DNA from: Ornithinibacillus bavariensis
GTDB taxonomy: Bacteria; Bacillota; Bacilli; Bacillales; Amphibacillaceae
Direction of reading: 5' to 3'
Assembly (NCBI RefSeq): GCF_050433565.1
Contig: NZ_JBNPWZ010000003.1
Location: 1-64,000, forward strand
DNA: 64,000 bases
Shown: positions 1 through 7,677 of the stretch, in pieces
How positions within the stretch are numbered: position 1 is the first letter of the stretch
How the letters are laid out: the number at the start of each line of letters is the position of its first letter
Program-made: the position numbers and the translations under genes
Notes under the pieces: generated by a model
The model's database searches: none
The model's input: the letters and a program-made list of their open reading frames with translations, nothing else
What the model was told of the DNA's origin: nothing

Positions 1-248
1 CCGACTTTCTCTCGTATAAACGTGTGACGTTCATTAGCGGTCATTTGATAGAGATTATGGTTGTCTATGAGTACGTTACCAGAATCAGGCCACAATAACC
101 CACCTAATAATTTTAAAAAGGATGTTTTTCCAGAACCGGATGGACCGACAATCGAAATCCATGAACCTTTTTCAATTTTTATAGAAGCATTCTCTAAAAT
201 CACAGTATTTGGTTTGTACGAAATATTCACCTTATCAATCAAGATCAT
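1..248 (-). CDS. ABC transporter ATP-binding protein, N-terminal part (runs off left edge)
   Basis: The 82 visible codons start an ABC ATPase. The Walker A loop GPSGSGKTS lies at residues 35-43, followed by the usual LLGGLLWPDSG stretch. The overall look is of LolD/MacB-type ATPases that power exporters or lipoprotein/peptide translocators at the membrane. The ATG at 248 has AAGGAG (257-262) at 8 nt spacing, so the start is firm. The Q-loop, signature and Walker B motifs lie outside the window, so substrate and exact subfamily cannot be told. A permease gene is presumably further left, which is inference. Confidence 0.88.
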   Translation of the reverse strand, partial: MILIDKVNISYKPNTVILENASIKIEKGSWISIVGPSGSGKTSFLKLLGGLLWPDSGNVLIDNHNLYQMTANERHTFIREKV

Positions 249-706
249 AGCTATTTCTCCTTAAATACGGATGTTGGCGCTTTAGGAAGAAACTATTTTA
301 CTAATTATTCTAAATTATTGCTTTTGTTTAGGCCCGTATTCTTTACAAGTACACTTCCTACCTTACAGCCAGTAAATTGTATTATTTCAAACACATTTTC
401 TCTCATGTAATCTTCTTTATATTTATGTTAAAGTCACTTAACATAAATACTTGTTTTAGAATTTTCGTTATTAATATTTAATGAAGCTTACAATTCAATT
501 TAGTGTGTGCTATCTCTTGTTATCCAGCGACAAGTTAACTACCATTTACTATATTTTGGTTGGAAACGATAATTTTTTCTTTATTTTCTTAGTGTTTTCA
601 ACATGGAAAGAACTTTGAAACCTTTGGCTTGGCCTACGTTTTTTTATAGCATTAATGGCAAGGCATTTAGTATACAATAAAGAAGTATTATATCCGTTTT
701 TTTGCC
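249..706. other. Intergenic region, 458 bp
   Basis: AT-rich, with no reading frame that looks like a protein. It carries the ribosome-binding site of the ABC gene at its left end and one perfect inverted repeat (421-448). It should hold the promoter of the ABC gene and the terminator of the HsdR_N gene, but I see no convincing hairpin with a T-run for the latter. Confidence 0.6.
421..448. promoter_or_regulatory. 28-bp perfect inverted repeat upstream of the ABC gene (possible operator)
   Basis: Two 11-bp arms, ATTTATGTTAA (421-431) and TTAACATAAAT (438-448), are exact reverse complements around a 6-bp spacer. The site is 173 bp upstream of the ABC ATPase start. No T-run follows on either strand, so an operator is more likely than a terminator. 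It does not match a regulator box I know. Confidence 0.4.
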
Positions 707-1810
707 CTACTTTTTAACTACAAACGGTTCAAACTGTTTAGCAATCTCGATTAATTCCTTTTTATATTTCATTATGTCATCTACTGTTTCAATATGATAA
801 GTAGTTTTTGATTCATCGTTTAGTTGAATATACTTCTTTGGTCCGTTGAAGCCTAATCTACAAATCCATTTTCGAATATTATCATCTAATAAAACATTAA
901 AGTAACTTCTATTATCTCTATAAAACACTCTAGATGAATCTAACTCTTCTTTGAGAATTAACTTAACAATTACATACCCTTCTAATTCTTCTTCTGTAGT
1001 ATGAATCTCTACTTTGCTATCTTTTGAATCTACTGTACTCTCCTCAATCTTACTTTCAGCAGAATCTGTAATGGATACATTATCATTATTACTTGATGAA
1101 GAATTAAGTGCTTTTTGTAACTTTTCATTAACTTTCTCACTTATAAACTGATTAAATGAGTTTTTGATTAGCTCTCTAAAATTATCAATCACCTTTTTGG
1201 TTTTAACTCCCTGAAATATATCAGTTAAAACAACTCTAATAAAATCTTCTGAGGGACTCTCCATCTGTGAAAACAAAAATTTTTTAATTTCACTAGAATA
1301 TTTCAACTCTGAAGCAGTATTTAAAACATTGTCGACATCAAAAACACTTTTTCTAAATTTTGCAAGTTCAACAAGGTCACCATCCTTTAAATCAACCATA
1401 TTAATTATAAAGAAGGGTTTTTGATCCATCCTATTTTGTTCTTCTAGGTCAGTAAAAAATTTGTATTCTATTCCATTCGTTAAAATTGCAAATTTGGCTT
1501 TAGTAGTACCAAAATATCTGAAGAGTTGGGAATCATGTTTTAATAACTCTTCCTTAACACTTTTAGCTTCAATTAATATTACAGGTTCATTTCCTTTTAA
1601 GATTGCGTAATCTATTTTTTCGCCTTTTTTAATTCCAACATCCGCAACATACTCTGGAACTAATTCCTCAGGATTAAAAACATCATATCCCAGTATTTGG
1701 ATCAGTGGCATAATTAAAGCCGTTTTAGTTGCTTCTTCAGTCTGTATATTTTCTTTTATTCTTCCTATTCTATTTCCAAGTCCTATTATTTGCTGCTTGA
1801 ATTCCTCCAC
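707..1810 (-). CDS. Orphan HsdR_N-type nuclease-domain protein (type I restriction enzyme R N-terminus family)
   Basis: A 367-residue protein resembling the N-terminal domain of type I restriction subunit R (HSDR_N family) but without a helicase motor. The PD-(D/E)xK nuclease core is visible: GYDVFNPEELVPEY around residues 42-55, then D67 and the E81-A-K83 pair in ILIEAKS. A Ser/Asp/Glu-rich linker (about 220-270) joins a C-terminal domain of unknown role. GTG at 1810 is the likely start because AAGGAG (1819-1824) sits 8 nt away. A longer frame opening at GTG 1819 would have the Shine-Dalgarno overlapping its own start. No hsdM or hsdS gene is adjacent, so this is not a standard type I system. 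It may be a stand-alone nuclease or defence remnant. Confidence 0.75.
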   Translation of the reverse strand: MEEFKQQIIGLGNRIGRIKENIQTEEATKTALIMPLIQILGYDVFNPEELVPEYVADVGIKKGEKIDYAILKGNEPVILIEAKSVKEELLKHDSQLFRYFGTTKAKFAILTNGIEYKFFTDLEEQNRMDQKPFFIINMVDLKDGDLVELAKFRKSVFDVDNVLNTASELKYSSEIKKFLFSQMESPSEDFIRVVLTDIFQGVKTKKVIDNFRELIKNSFNQFISEKVNEKLQKALNSSSSNNDNVSITDSAESKIEESTVDSKDSKVEIHTTEEELEGYVIVKLILKEELDSSRVFYRDNRSYFNVLLDDNIRKWICRLGFNGPKKYIQLNDESKTTYHIETVDDIMKYKKELIEIAKQFEPFVVKK

Positions 1811-2328
1811 ATCTATCACTCCTTACATATTTATCTAATATTATAGCAAATATATTAATTAAATGTTATAAAATATCAGAATATTTATTATTCTATCTAT
1901 AGTCGCTGTGTAACTTTTTTCTACACCTATTTATTTTATCTGATTTCTCCTTAGGTAATTGCAAGCTAAATTTCCTTTCTGAAATGTAGTTGAAGTTTGC
2001 AACTTAATAATTGCTAAGTTACTTATATCCCCTTCTCAAAACAATTATATTCCTGATGGCCCTCAGGTTTAGACCGAAAGAAAACACTTCCCCTCTTTTC
2101 ATAATCCCACTCATCAGATATCCATTCATTTTGTACAACATGACCAATGACTTTTCTATCATTATTGCTTCTCTATGATGTCCTATCATTCCTTTCTACC
2201 TTTAATACTTAAGTACCAAGCCGCTTCAACCAACACACAACCTTCCTCTCATTTTGCACCCATCTAGCAGGATTCTAGCTTTTTAACGAGAATATATGGA
2301 ATCAAATACATGAAAGGATGTGGTTTGT
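1811..2328. other. Divergent intergenic region, 518 bp
   Basis: Separates the minus-strand HsdR_N gene from the plus-strand peptidase gene. It holds a frameshifted protein-like stretch on the minus strand (2023-2189, listed separately). Otherwise it is AT-rich, with no further recognisable gene. Confidence 0.55.
2023..2189 (-). pseudogene. Possible frameshifted remnant of a small protein gene
   Basis: Reading from ATG 2189 gives MIGHHREA. A shift of one base then opens a coherent acidic/aromatic stretch (NNDRKVIGHVVQNEW, then ISDEWDYEKRGSVFF), ending at TAA 2023-2025. Neither frame alone has a credible start with proper ribosome-binding-site spacing. The composition looks protein-like, but the stretch is short, so chance is a real alternative. 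No family recognised. Confidence 0.25.
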
Positions 2329-3303
2329 ATGAAGAATATAAAGTCTACTAGCTTGTTTTTCATTCTTCTCATGATTGTCGCATCACCGATATTAGCTGCT
2401 TCAAGTGGTGGATCGGGTCACGCATTTGACAACAAAATTATCAAGCGAATAAGCGCGGAGAATATTTATCAGCATGTAGCGTATTTATCTGAGGAAATTG
2501 GGCCTCGTGGTGCTGGTACGGAGGGTGAACTGGCAACTGTAGAGTATCTCGTTGATCAGTTCGAAAGCTTCGGATATGAGGATGTTAATGTGTATGAATT
2601 TACATTTACCTATCGCGGCTCTGATGTGACTGCCTATAATGTGGAAGCTGTCAAAAAACCAATGAAAAACCATAATACAGGACAGCAAATTATTATTGGC
2701 TCTCATCATGATTCGGTTCCTCATGGTCCAGGCGCGAATGATGATGCTTCAGGTACTGGAGCATTACTGGAATTAGCACGCGTTTATGCAAACACACCAA
2801 CAGATACGACGATTAAATTTGTTGCTTTTGGTGCGGAGGAATACGGACTTTGGGGTTCTAGGAAATATGCCGAGGCGATGACTGCTGATGAAATTGAACG
2901 TACTGTTGCCATGTTCCAATTAGATATGGTTGGAAGTGCAGATGCTGGGGATCTAGTTATGTTCACTGCTGATGGGAAGAAGAATGCGGTAACAGATCTT
3001 GGTGCTGCGGCTGGATCACGTGTAAGTGAACTCATTCCTTACAGTGAGCTTGGACGAAGTGACCATGTTCCTTTCCACAACCTAGGAATCCCTGCAGCCT
3101 TATTCATTCATACACCACTTGAGCCTTGGTATCATACGGAAGATGATGTTTTGGCCCATATTAGTAAGGAAAAATTGAAAGATGTTGCAAATATTATTGG
3201 TGCCGCTACGTTTCAAATCGCTAGAAAAGATACACCAGCACTTGAAAGATCAAGAGTAGCACCAGTTCCGGTCGATTATTATTATGAGGAACCAGAATTG
3301 TAA
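2329..3303 (+). CDS. Secreted M28-family zinc aminopeptidase
   Basis: A 324-residue metallopeptidase that probably removes N-terminal residues from extracellular peptides. A signal peptide (KNIKST, then a hydrophobic run ending PILAA) covers roughly residues 1-24. All ligands of the two-zinc M28 site are visible: H126 (SHHDS), D138 (NDDASGTG), E170/E171 (GAEEYG), D199 (LDMVG) and H269 (WYHTEDD). It lacks the PA domain of longer Bacillus aminopeptidases such as YwaD, so it resembles the compact Streptomyces type. ATG 2329 is preferred because AAAGGA at 2313-2318 is 10 nt upstream. An in-frame GTG at 2320 would lie next to that site. The gene is monocistronic with its own terminator. Confidence 0.9.
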   Translation: MKNIKSTSLFFILLMIVASPILAASSGGSGHAFDNKIIKRISAENIYQHVAYLSEEIGPRGAGTEGELATVEYLVDQFESFGYEDVNVYEFTFTYRGSDVTAYNVEAVKKPMKNHNTGQQIIIGSHHDSVPHGPGANDDASGTGALLELARVYANTPTDTTIKFVAFGAEEYGLWGSRKYAEAMTADEIERTVAMFQLDMVGSADAGDLVMFTADGKKNAVTDLGAAAGSRVSELIPYSELGRSDHVPFHNLGIPAALFIHTPLEPWYHTEDDVLAHISKEKLKDVANIIGAATFQIARKDTPALERSRVAPVPVDYYYEEPEL

Positions 3304-3413
3304 TCTCCCTTTTGAAGCACAGAATTTATTCTGTGCTTCTTTTTAAGCCTTTTGAATCTTCCTTCATTTAACGACTCTCCATAGTCTTTTAAAATTATAG
3401 GAAATACATTCAT
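3282..3413 (-). CDS. Candidate 43-residue small protein with a strong ribosome-binding site
   Basis: On the minus strand AAGGAGG is followed by TTTAAA and ATG (3413). The frame runs 43 codons (MNVFPIILKDYGESLNEGRF, then a basic KRLKKKHR stretch) to TAA at 3282-3284. The N-terminal half looks protein-like. The last third is antisense to the peptidase terminator and the end of its gene. It may be a truncated gene start whose 3' part was replaced. Unrecognised, low confidence. Confidence 0.3.
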   Translation of the reverse strand: MNVFPIILKDYGESLNEGRFKRLKKKHRINSVLQKGDYNSGSS

Positions 3414-3718
3414 TTTAAACCTCCTTCACTATATTTCTATTGATGAAAAATAAATCACCTACATCAAATTTATAATAGTATAATCCTATGCACTCCAAAA
3501 ATTAAAATCCTACCTATTCTAGTAGATTTTGTAATAGAACATAATCCTCTAGGAACTAAGAACCTTGCCTGTCAAAATTTGCAATGTATAATAGAATAGA
3601 TTACTATTTTTAAGTGGGCCATTTATGAATCTAGGGCATTGGGTCCTTGATTTTCCAATAGTCAACAAAAAAAATGTATGATATAACTATTATTGTACAT
3701 AGAAATGGAGGTTAAATT
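3304..3718. other. Intergenic region, 415 bp
   Basis: Contains the peptidase terminator, a Shine-Dalgarno-led small frame on the minus strand (3282-3413, listed separately), and AT-rich sequence that must include the promoter of the gene starting at 3719. Nothing else is recognised. Confidence 0.55.
3314..3345 (+). terminator. Rho-independent terminator of the M28 peptidase gene
   Basis: The arms GAAGCACAGAAT (3314-3325) and ATTCTGTGCTTC (3328-3339) form a perfect 12-bp stem followed by TTTTT. Confidence 0.92.
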
Positions 3719-3946
3719 ATGATTGTTGCGGGATTAACGATTGTAGTGATTGCAATTGCATTATTCATTCTATCATTCTTCGTAAATGATCGCTTTGAAA
3801 AAATAGAGAGTGATTTAGAGCAGTTGTCTATCTCAACAATGCAAGAAACATATCAGCTTAAGAAAAAAGTTAACGTTTTAGAGGAAGAATTACTACAAGA
3901 AGACTATAAATTCAGTGATACATTCCATGATACATTAGAGAATTAA
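3719..3946 (+). CDS. Small single-pass membrane protein with coiled-coil tail
   Basis: A 75-residue protein of unknown function. Residues 2-24 form one transmembrane helix (IVAGLTIVVIAIALFILSFF). Residues 28-65 are a heptad-like charged coiled coil on the cytoplasmic side. GGAGG lies at 3709-3713, 5-6 nt before the ATG. It sits 23 bp upstream of an MltG-like gene in the same direction, so the two are probably co-transcribed and may act together at the envelope; the latter point is inference. Confidence 0.75.
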   Translation: MIVAGLTIVVIAIALFILSFFVNDRFEKIESDLEQLSISTMQETYQLKKKVNVLEEELLQEDYKFSDTFHDTLEN

Positions 3947-3969
3947 AATAACTAAAGATAGGTGAAATT

Positions 3970-4554
3970 ATGAAACAATCAATTCGTGCATTTGCGGTTG
4001 GCCTATTTACAGCTGGTATCATTATGCTTATCGTGAATTATTTCGATAGTAACAAGGTTAAAGATATATCCGAAATGCCTATGGATGATGTTGTCAGTCA
4101 ATTAAAGGATAAAGGCTATCGCGTTGTCTCAGAATCAGAGTATATCTCCCTTTCCATGAATAAGGATGCTTCGAAGGAGACCGCAGGACAAAATGTAGCT
4201 ACTAAGGATGAAAAGGCAGAGAATAAAGAAAAGCAGGATGAAAATACTAAAGCAGATTCTAAAAAGCAAACCACTCCTCCTTCTACATCAAAAACAGAAG
4301 ATACTAAGAAAGATGCTAATCAAGAACAGAAGCAAGAACAGGAAAAAGCAAAAACTTTCACATTAAAAATTGAATCGGGAATGCCTTCTTCTACAATTGC
4401 CAAGGAGTTAGCAGCTAATGGTATTGTTGATAATGCCGATAAGTTCATCGACTTCTTAGAAAAAGAAGGGTATGCGGTTCGTATCCAGCTTGGAGAATTT
4501 AAGCTCACAAGTGATATGAGCTATGAGCAAGTTGCAAAAGCATTAACAAGATAA
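3970..4554 (+). CDS. Membrane-anchored protein with C-terminal MltG/LysM-like domain
   Basis: A 194-residue protein. One N-terminal transmembrane helix (about residues 8-25) is followed by a short folded segment and a low-complexity Lys/Glu/Gln/Thr linker (about 70-125). The C-terminal domain (about 130-194) has FTLKIESGMPSSTIAKELA and ADKFIDFLE, matching the LysM-like subdomain that precedes the catalytic domain of MltG/YceG endolytic transglycosylases. The catalytic transglycosylase domain itself is absent, so it is unlikely to cut glycan. Peptidoglycan binding or a regulatory role is plausible. The short gene convergent with phoU is probably a member of the small 'MltG-like' proteins common in bacilli. 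Confidence 0.75.
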   Translation: MKQSIRAFAVGLFTAGIIMLIVNYFDSNKVKDISEMPMDDVVSQLKDKGYRVVSESEYISLSMNKDASKETAGQNVATKDEKAENKEKQDENTKADSKKQTTPPSTSKTEDTKKDANQEQKQEQEKAKTFTLKIESGMPSSTIAKELAANGIVDNADKFIDFLEKEGYAVRIQLGEFKLTSDMSYEQVAKALTR

Positions 4555-4624
4555 AAAGAGGTAATCTCAAGGGTACCAACTTCCTTTACCGAAGGAGTTG
4601 GACCTGAGATCACCTCTTTTTTTA
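4549..4624. terminator. Bidirectional terminator between the MltG-like gene and phoU
   Basis: AAAGAGGT-ATCTCA pairs with TGAGAT-ACCTCTTT, and inner CCAACT pairs with AGTTGG. An A-run on the left and a T-run on the right make it usable from both convergent genes. Confidence 0.9.
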
Positions 4625-5281
4625 ATCATTCAAATCGACAATTTCGCCTTTCACCAAAAACAATATACTCTCACCTATATTTGTTATATGATCAGCAAAT
4701 CGTTCCAAATACCTCGCAATATATGCTATTTGCATGACATACTGAACCTGCTCAGGGAATGTTGCCGTTTCAGCTAATAGCTCTGTTACGACCTGTTTAT
4801 ATAATGAATCTACCTTATCATCCATCTCTGCAAGCTTTTGCGCAAACGTAATATCCTCATTTTGAAAAGCGCTAATAGCTGTTTCTAGCATAACTAGGGT
4901 TATATCTCGCATCGACTTTAACTCATGCGGAATCTCTGCCTGATATTCTTCACCCAAACGAATGGTTGCTTTAGCGATATTTTTAGCATTATCACCCATT
5001 CTTTCAATATCTGTAACCACCCGTAAGGCAATGATTAACCGCCGCAAATCTGTCGCTACTGGCTGCTGTTTTGCAATAAGGAGAATCGCTTTATCATTAA
5101 TCATGCCTTCCTCCTTATCAATCGACTTATCATCACGAATAACCGTACGTGCTAATTCTGTGTCATGGTTAAATAATGCATCAATCGATTTACGTAAGGC
5201 CCTTTCCGTTAGTTTTGCCATACGAACAACGCTTGTATTTAATGCTTCCATTTCCGTATGGAACTGCTCTCGACTTACCAC
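4622..5281 (-). CDS. phoU: Phosphate signalling complex protein PhoU
   Basis: A 219-residue, all-helical cytoplasmic protein that couples the Pst phosphate transporter to the PhoR sensor kinase and dampens phosphate uptake. The two PhoU repeats each carry the metal-binding signature: VTDIERMGDNAKNIAK in the first and IARYLERFADHITNIGE in the second. Length is normal for the family. The start is GTG 5281 with GGGGAG at 8 nt. A four-repeat PhoP box lies upstream, so expression is probably induced by phosphate starvation. In Bacillus-type genomes the Pst genes are often close by, but none are seen here, so phoU is uncoupled from pst in this window. Confidence 0.95.
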   Translation of the reverse strand: MVSREQFHTEMEALNTSVVRMAKLTERALRKSIDALFNHDTELARTVIRDDKSIDKEEGMINDKAILLIAKQQPVATDLRRLIIALRVVTDIERMGDNAKNIAKATIRLGEEYQAEIPHELKSMRDITLVMLETAISAFQNEDITFAQKLAEMDDKVDSLYKQVVTELLAETATFPEQVQYVMQIAYIARYLERFADHITNIGESILFLVKGEIVDLND

Positions 5282-5329
5282 TATCCCATCTCCCCTCTAT
5301 ATGCCGGTACCCCTATCATATCGGGCTAA

Positions 5330-5368
5330 TGTGAAGGGAATATGAAATTCTTGTAAATAAACTGTAAA
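5330..5368 (-). promoter_or_regulatory. PhoP box (four tandem half-sites) upstream of phoU
   Basis: Read toward phoU, four hexamers fit the Bacillus PhoP consensus TT[ATC]A[CT]A: TTTACA, TTTACA, TTCATA and TTCACA. They start exactly 11 bp apart (plus-strand starts 5363, 5352, 5341 and 5330) with 5-bp spacers. A -10-like TATGAT follows at 5315-5320. Four in-register matches are very unlikely by chance, so PhoP~P activation is strongly suggested. Confidence 0.85.
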
Positions 5369-5391
5369 TACACAGGTATTAGCCTTTAAAT

Positions 5392-5419
5392 TTGTACTGA
5401 ATTTTTCTAGTAGTATAAT
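5392..5419 (+). promoter_or_regulatory. Candidate SigA promoter for the DedA gene
   Basis: A perfect -10 TATAAT (5414-5419) with a weak -35 TTGTAC (5392-5397) at 16 bp spacing, about 90 bp upstream of the coding start. Confidence 0.5.
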
Positions 5420-5530
5420 AAGAATCATGTGGACTTAGCTTATTTAGTTTTTAGGACGTAGATACAAGTACATCTTTTTCACAGTCCCCTCTTAATTCTT
5501 CAACCTCTAATGAAAGCGAGATACACAACT

Positions 5531-6133
5531 ATGGATATGTGGAATGACTTAATCAGCCAGTATGGATACATAGCTATTTTTTTCTTATTAACATTAGGAG
5601 TCATTGGACTTCCAATTCCAGACGAAGTACTCATGACCTATCTCGGTTATATAACATCCACTGGGAAAATGAGTTACTTATTAACTGTTTTGTTTGGAGT
5701 TGCTGGTTCCATTGTAGGTATTACAATAAGTTACATACTAGGAATTAAACTTGGGGAACCCTTTATCAGAAAATATGGCCCAAAATTTTTCATAAAAGAA
5801 AAAGCAGTTAAACGAACGAAACTGCTTTTCCATAAGCATGGGGCGTACATGCTTTTTGCTTGTTATTTTATTCCTGGTGTCCGGCATGTTGCAGCATATT
5901 TAGCAGGGATTACGGGATATAAGTACAGGCCCTTTGCATTATTTGCTTATAGTGGTGCGGTTGTTTGGGTACTGGTTTTCGTAACACTAGGAAACCGCTT
6001 AGGGAGTCATTGGGAAATCATATTTTCCTTTATTAGTAGATACACTAAAATAATGCTGATTATTCTAGGTATTGGAGCAATCATAGCAATATTGTATTAC
6101 TTCTTTTTTAAACGGATGAAGAGCAGTACATGA
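5531..6133 (+). CDS. DedA-family membrane protein (lipid scramblase/flippase family)
   Basis: A roughly 200-residue polytopic protein of the DedA/VTT family. Members move phospholipids or undecaprenyl phosphate between leaflets. Family marks are the N-terminal GLPIPDEVLMTYLGY, the membrane re-entrant stretch, the conserved GRH-like segment (FIPGVRHVAAYLAG) and several transmembrane helices to the C-terminal FFFKRMK. Start choice is uncertain: ATGs at 5510, 5531 and 5537 are in frame. The 5510 ATG has no ribosome-binding site, while AAAGCGAG precedes 5531. It ends 3 bp from the stop of convergent psd, which also acts on phospholipids; shared function is only a guess. Confidence 0.85.
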   Translation: MDMWNDLISQYGYIAIFFLLTLGVIGLPIPDEVLMTYLGYITSTGKMSYLLTVLFGVAGSIVGITISYILGIKLGEPFIRKYGPKFFIKEKAVKRTKLLFHKHGAYMLFACYFIPGVRHVAAYLAGITGYKYRPFALFAYSGAVVWVLVFVTLGNRLGSHWEIIFSFISRYTKIMLIILGIGAIIAILYYFFFKRMKSST

Positions 6134-6136
6134 TTA

Positions 6137-6916
6137 TTAAATCATCCATTTACCAATAGCCTGACCGACAAGTACTTGGCTATCTATATTAGATAATGGC
6201 TGAAAATCATCATTTCTCTCTAAAAAGACTATCACTGTTGATCCGAAAGTGAAGTAACCTAGTTCTTCCCCTTTTTTAAAATGATTCTGGGAATTAGCTA
6301 ACACAATGCTATTTATATTTAATGCTCCCACCTTAACCATGGCTAATCTACCATAGTCAGTAGAAAGCTCTGATACAATCCGATAATTCGTAGCAAAAGG
6401 CCTGTCTCCATATCGTAAACCAAGGTTATTTACTGGGTAGGATTTTTCACCAAGTGCATAACGAGAAAGTAGTGAGCCATCGATTGGATAATGAAAATGG
6501 TGATAATGAGCTGGAGACAGGTAGAATATGTAGAAAAAACCGCCATTATACACTTCTGCTTTACTTTCACTTCCAAATATCTCATCCAACTTATAGGTAT
6601 GACCCTTAATTTGGAATGTTCGATCCTTAGCCACATTTCCCGCATCACTTAATATGCCATCGACTGGGGAAACAAGTGTATGTGGCGAAGTGTCTGTCAT
6701 TCGAGAAGTGTTTTTTAATCGCCGTGTAAAAAAATCATTTAATGATTGATAATGGTAAAGAGGGTATTCCATTTCTTCTTGATTGATGTCGTATATGCGT
6801 GCAAATGGTCTCACTAGAGGCTTGCTTAGCTTCGATTTTGCTATAGTCTTCAAAAGGTTGGAACTAATAGGATTTCCAGTCAATTCAACAAAATATTTTA
6901 AAAGTATTTTCTTCAT
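6137..6916 (-). CDS. psd: Phosphatidylserine decarboxylase
   Basis: A 259-residue proenzyme that converts phosphatidylserine to phosphatidylethanolamine at the membrane. The self-cleavage site is FGST with the pyruvoyl-forming Ser at about residue 226; most homologues have LGST, so Phe replaces Leu. Conserved HHFHYPIDG and VSPVDG segments are present. ATG 6916 is chosen because AAAGGA lies 9 nt upstream. A longer frame to 6967 has no such site. The gene is divergent from pssA, which makes its substrate, and the 88-bp gap must hold both promoters. Confidence 0.93.
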   Translation of the reverse strand: MKKILLKYFVELTGNPISSNLLKTIAKSKLSKPLVRPFARIYDINQEEMEYPLYHYQSLNDFFTRRLKNTSRMTDTSPHTLVSPVDGILSDAGNVAKDRTFQIKGHTYKLDEIFGSESKAEVYNGGFFYIFYLSPAHYHHFHYPIDGSLLSRYALGEKSYPVNNLGLRYGDRPFATNYRIVSELSTDYGRLAMVKVGALNINSIVLANSQNHFKKGEELGYFTFGSTVIVFLERNDDFQPLSNIDSQVLVGQAIGKWMI

Positions 6917-7004
6917 CTTCTCATTTCCTTTGTCAATAATTTCAAATGTACGGTTGGCTTTCATCATGTTTAGTTGTATAATTTTTTGAGGAGGTGTATC
7001 ATTT

Positions 7005-7538
7005 TTGTTTCTAGTAAAGAATTTTTATTATACGAAAATAAAGTCACAATTAGCAAATATTATTACATTAATGAATTTAGAGTTCGGAATTATATCTATT
7101 ATACTTATGGCAAAGGGCTCATTTCATTTGAGTCTATTATTCATTTTTCTAGCAGTTTTTTTTGATAGATTTGATGGTATGGTAGCACGTAAATTAAATA
7201 TTGAATCTGATTTTGGTAAAGAGCTTGATTCCTTAAGTGACCTTGTTTCATTTGGAGTAGCACCTGGTCTACTAGTCTATATGACAATTTTGAATAAATT
7301 ACCTGGGGTAGGCTTATCGCTCATCGTGATTTATATTTTATGCGGAGCAATCCGATTAGCCAGGTACAATGTAAAAGAATTCGATGGTGCCTTTTACGGT
7401 ATACCTATTACTGTTGCTGGCTTTTTGATGGCATTTTCAGTCCTCTTTTCGAATCATCTACCTATAATGTTTTATATTATTCTTACATCTATATTAGCTG
7501 TTTTAATGGTGAGTAACATACGTATTCAGAAAATGTAA
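7005..7538 (+). CDS. pssA: CDP-diacylglycerol-serine O-phosphatidyltransferase
   Basis: A 177-residue integral membrane enzyme that makes phosphatidylserine from CDP-diacylglycerol and serine. The CDP-alcohol phosphotransferase signature DG(x2)AR(x8)G(x3)D(x3)D is complete, starting DGMVARKLN near residue 57. Transmembrane helices alternate as expected. The start is TTG 7005 after an AGGAGGTG Shine-Dalgarno (6989-6996); no ATG is available in frame. It forms a two-step pathway with divergent psd. Confidence 0.93.
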   Translation: MFLVKNFYYTKIKSQLANIITLMNLEFGIISIILMAKGSFHLSLLFIFLAVFFDRFDGMVARKLNIESDFGKELDSLSDLVSFGVAPGLLVYMTILNKLPGVGLSLIVIYILCGAIRLARYNVKEFDGAFYGIPITVAGFLMAFSVLFSNHLPIMFYIILTSILAVLMVSNIRIQKM

Positions 7539-7635
7539 TATCAATGTAGTAAAATTCAATATGAAGAGGTCGTTTTTACGAAAAACTTCCTCATTTATAG
7601 TTTTTAATTCAGTGACTGAACCATAGGTTTTATGA

Positions 7636-7676
7636 AAATACCCTAAAATCGAATGATTCGAAATTAGGGTATTTTT
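7636..7676. terminator. Terminator downstream of pbpA (also usable from pssA)
   Basis: AAATACCCTAA (7636-7646) pairs with TTAGGGTATTT (7664-7674), with inner TCGAA/TTCGA pairing. It is flanked by A and T runs and lies between the convergent genes. Confidence 0.85.
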
Positions 7677-7677
7677 C

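Noticed and set aside
4962..5345. 127-codon plus-strand frame over phoU
   Set aside because: Antisense to phoU and its PhoP box; no start signals.
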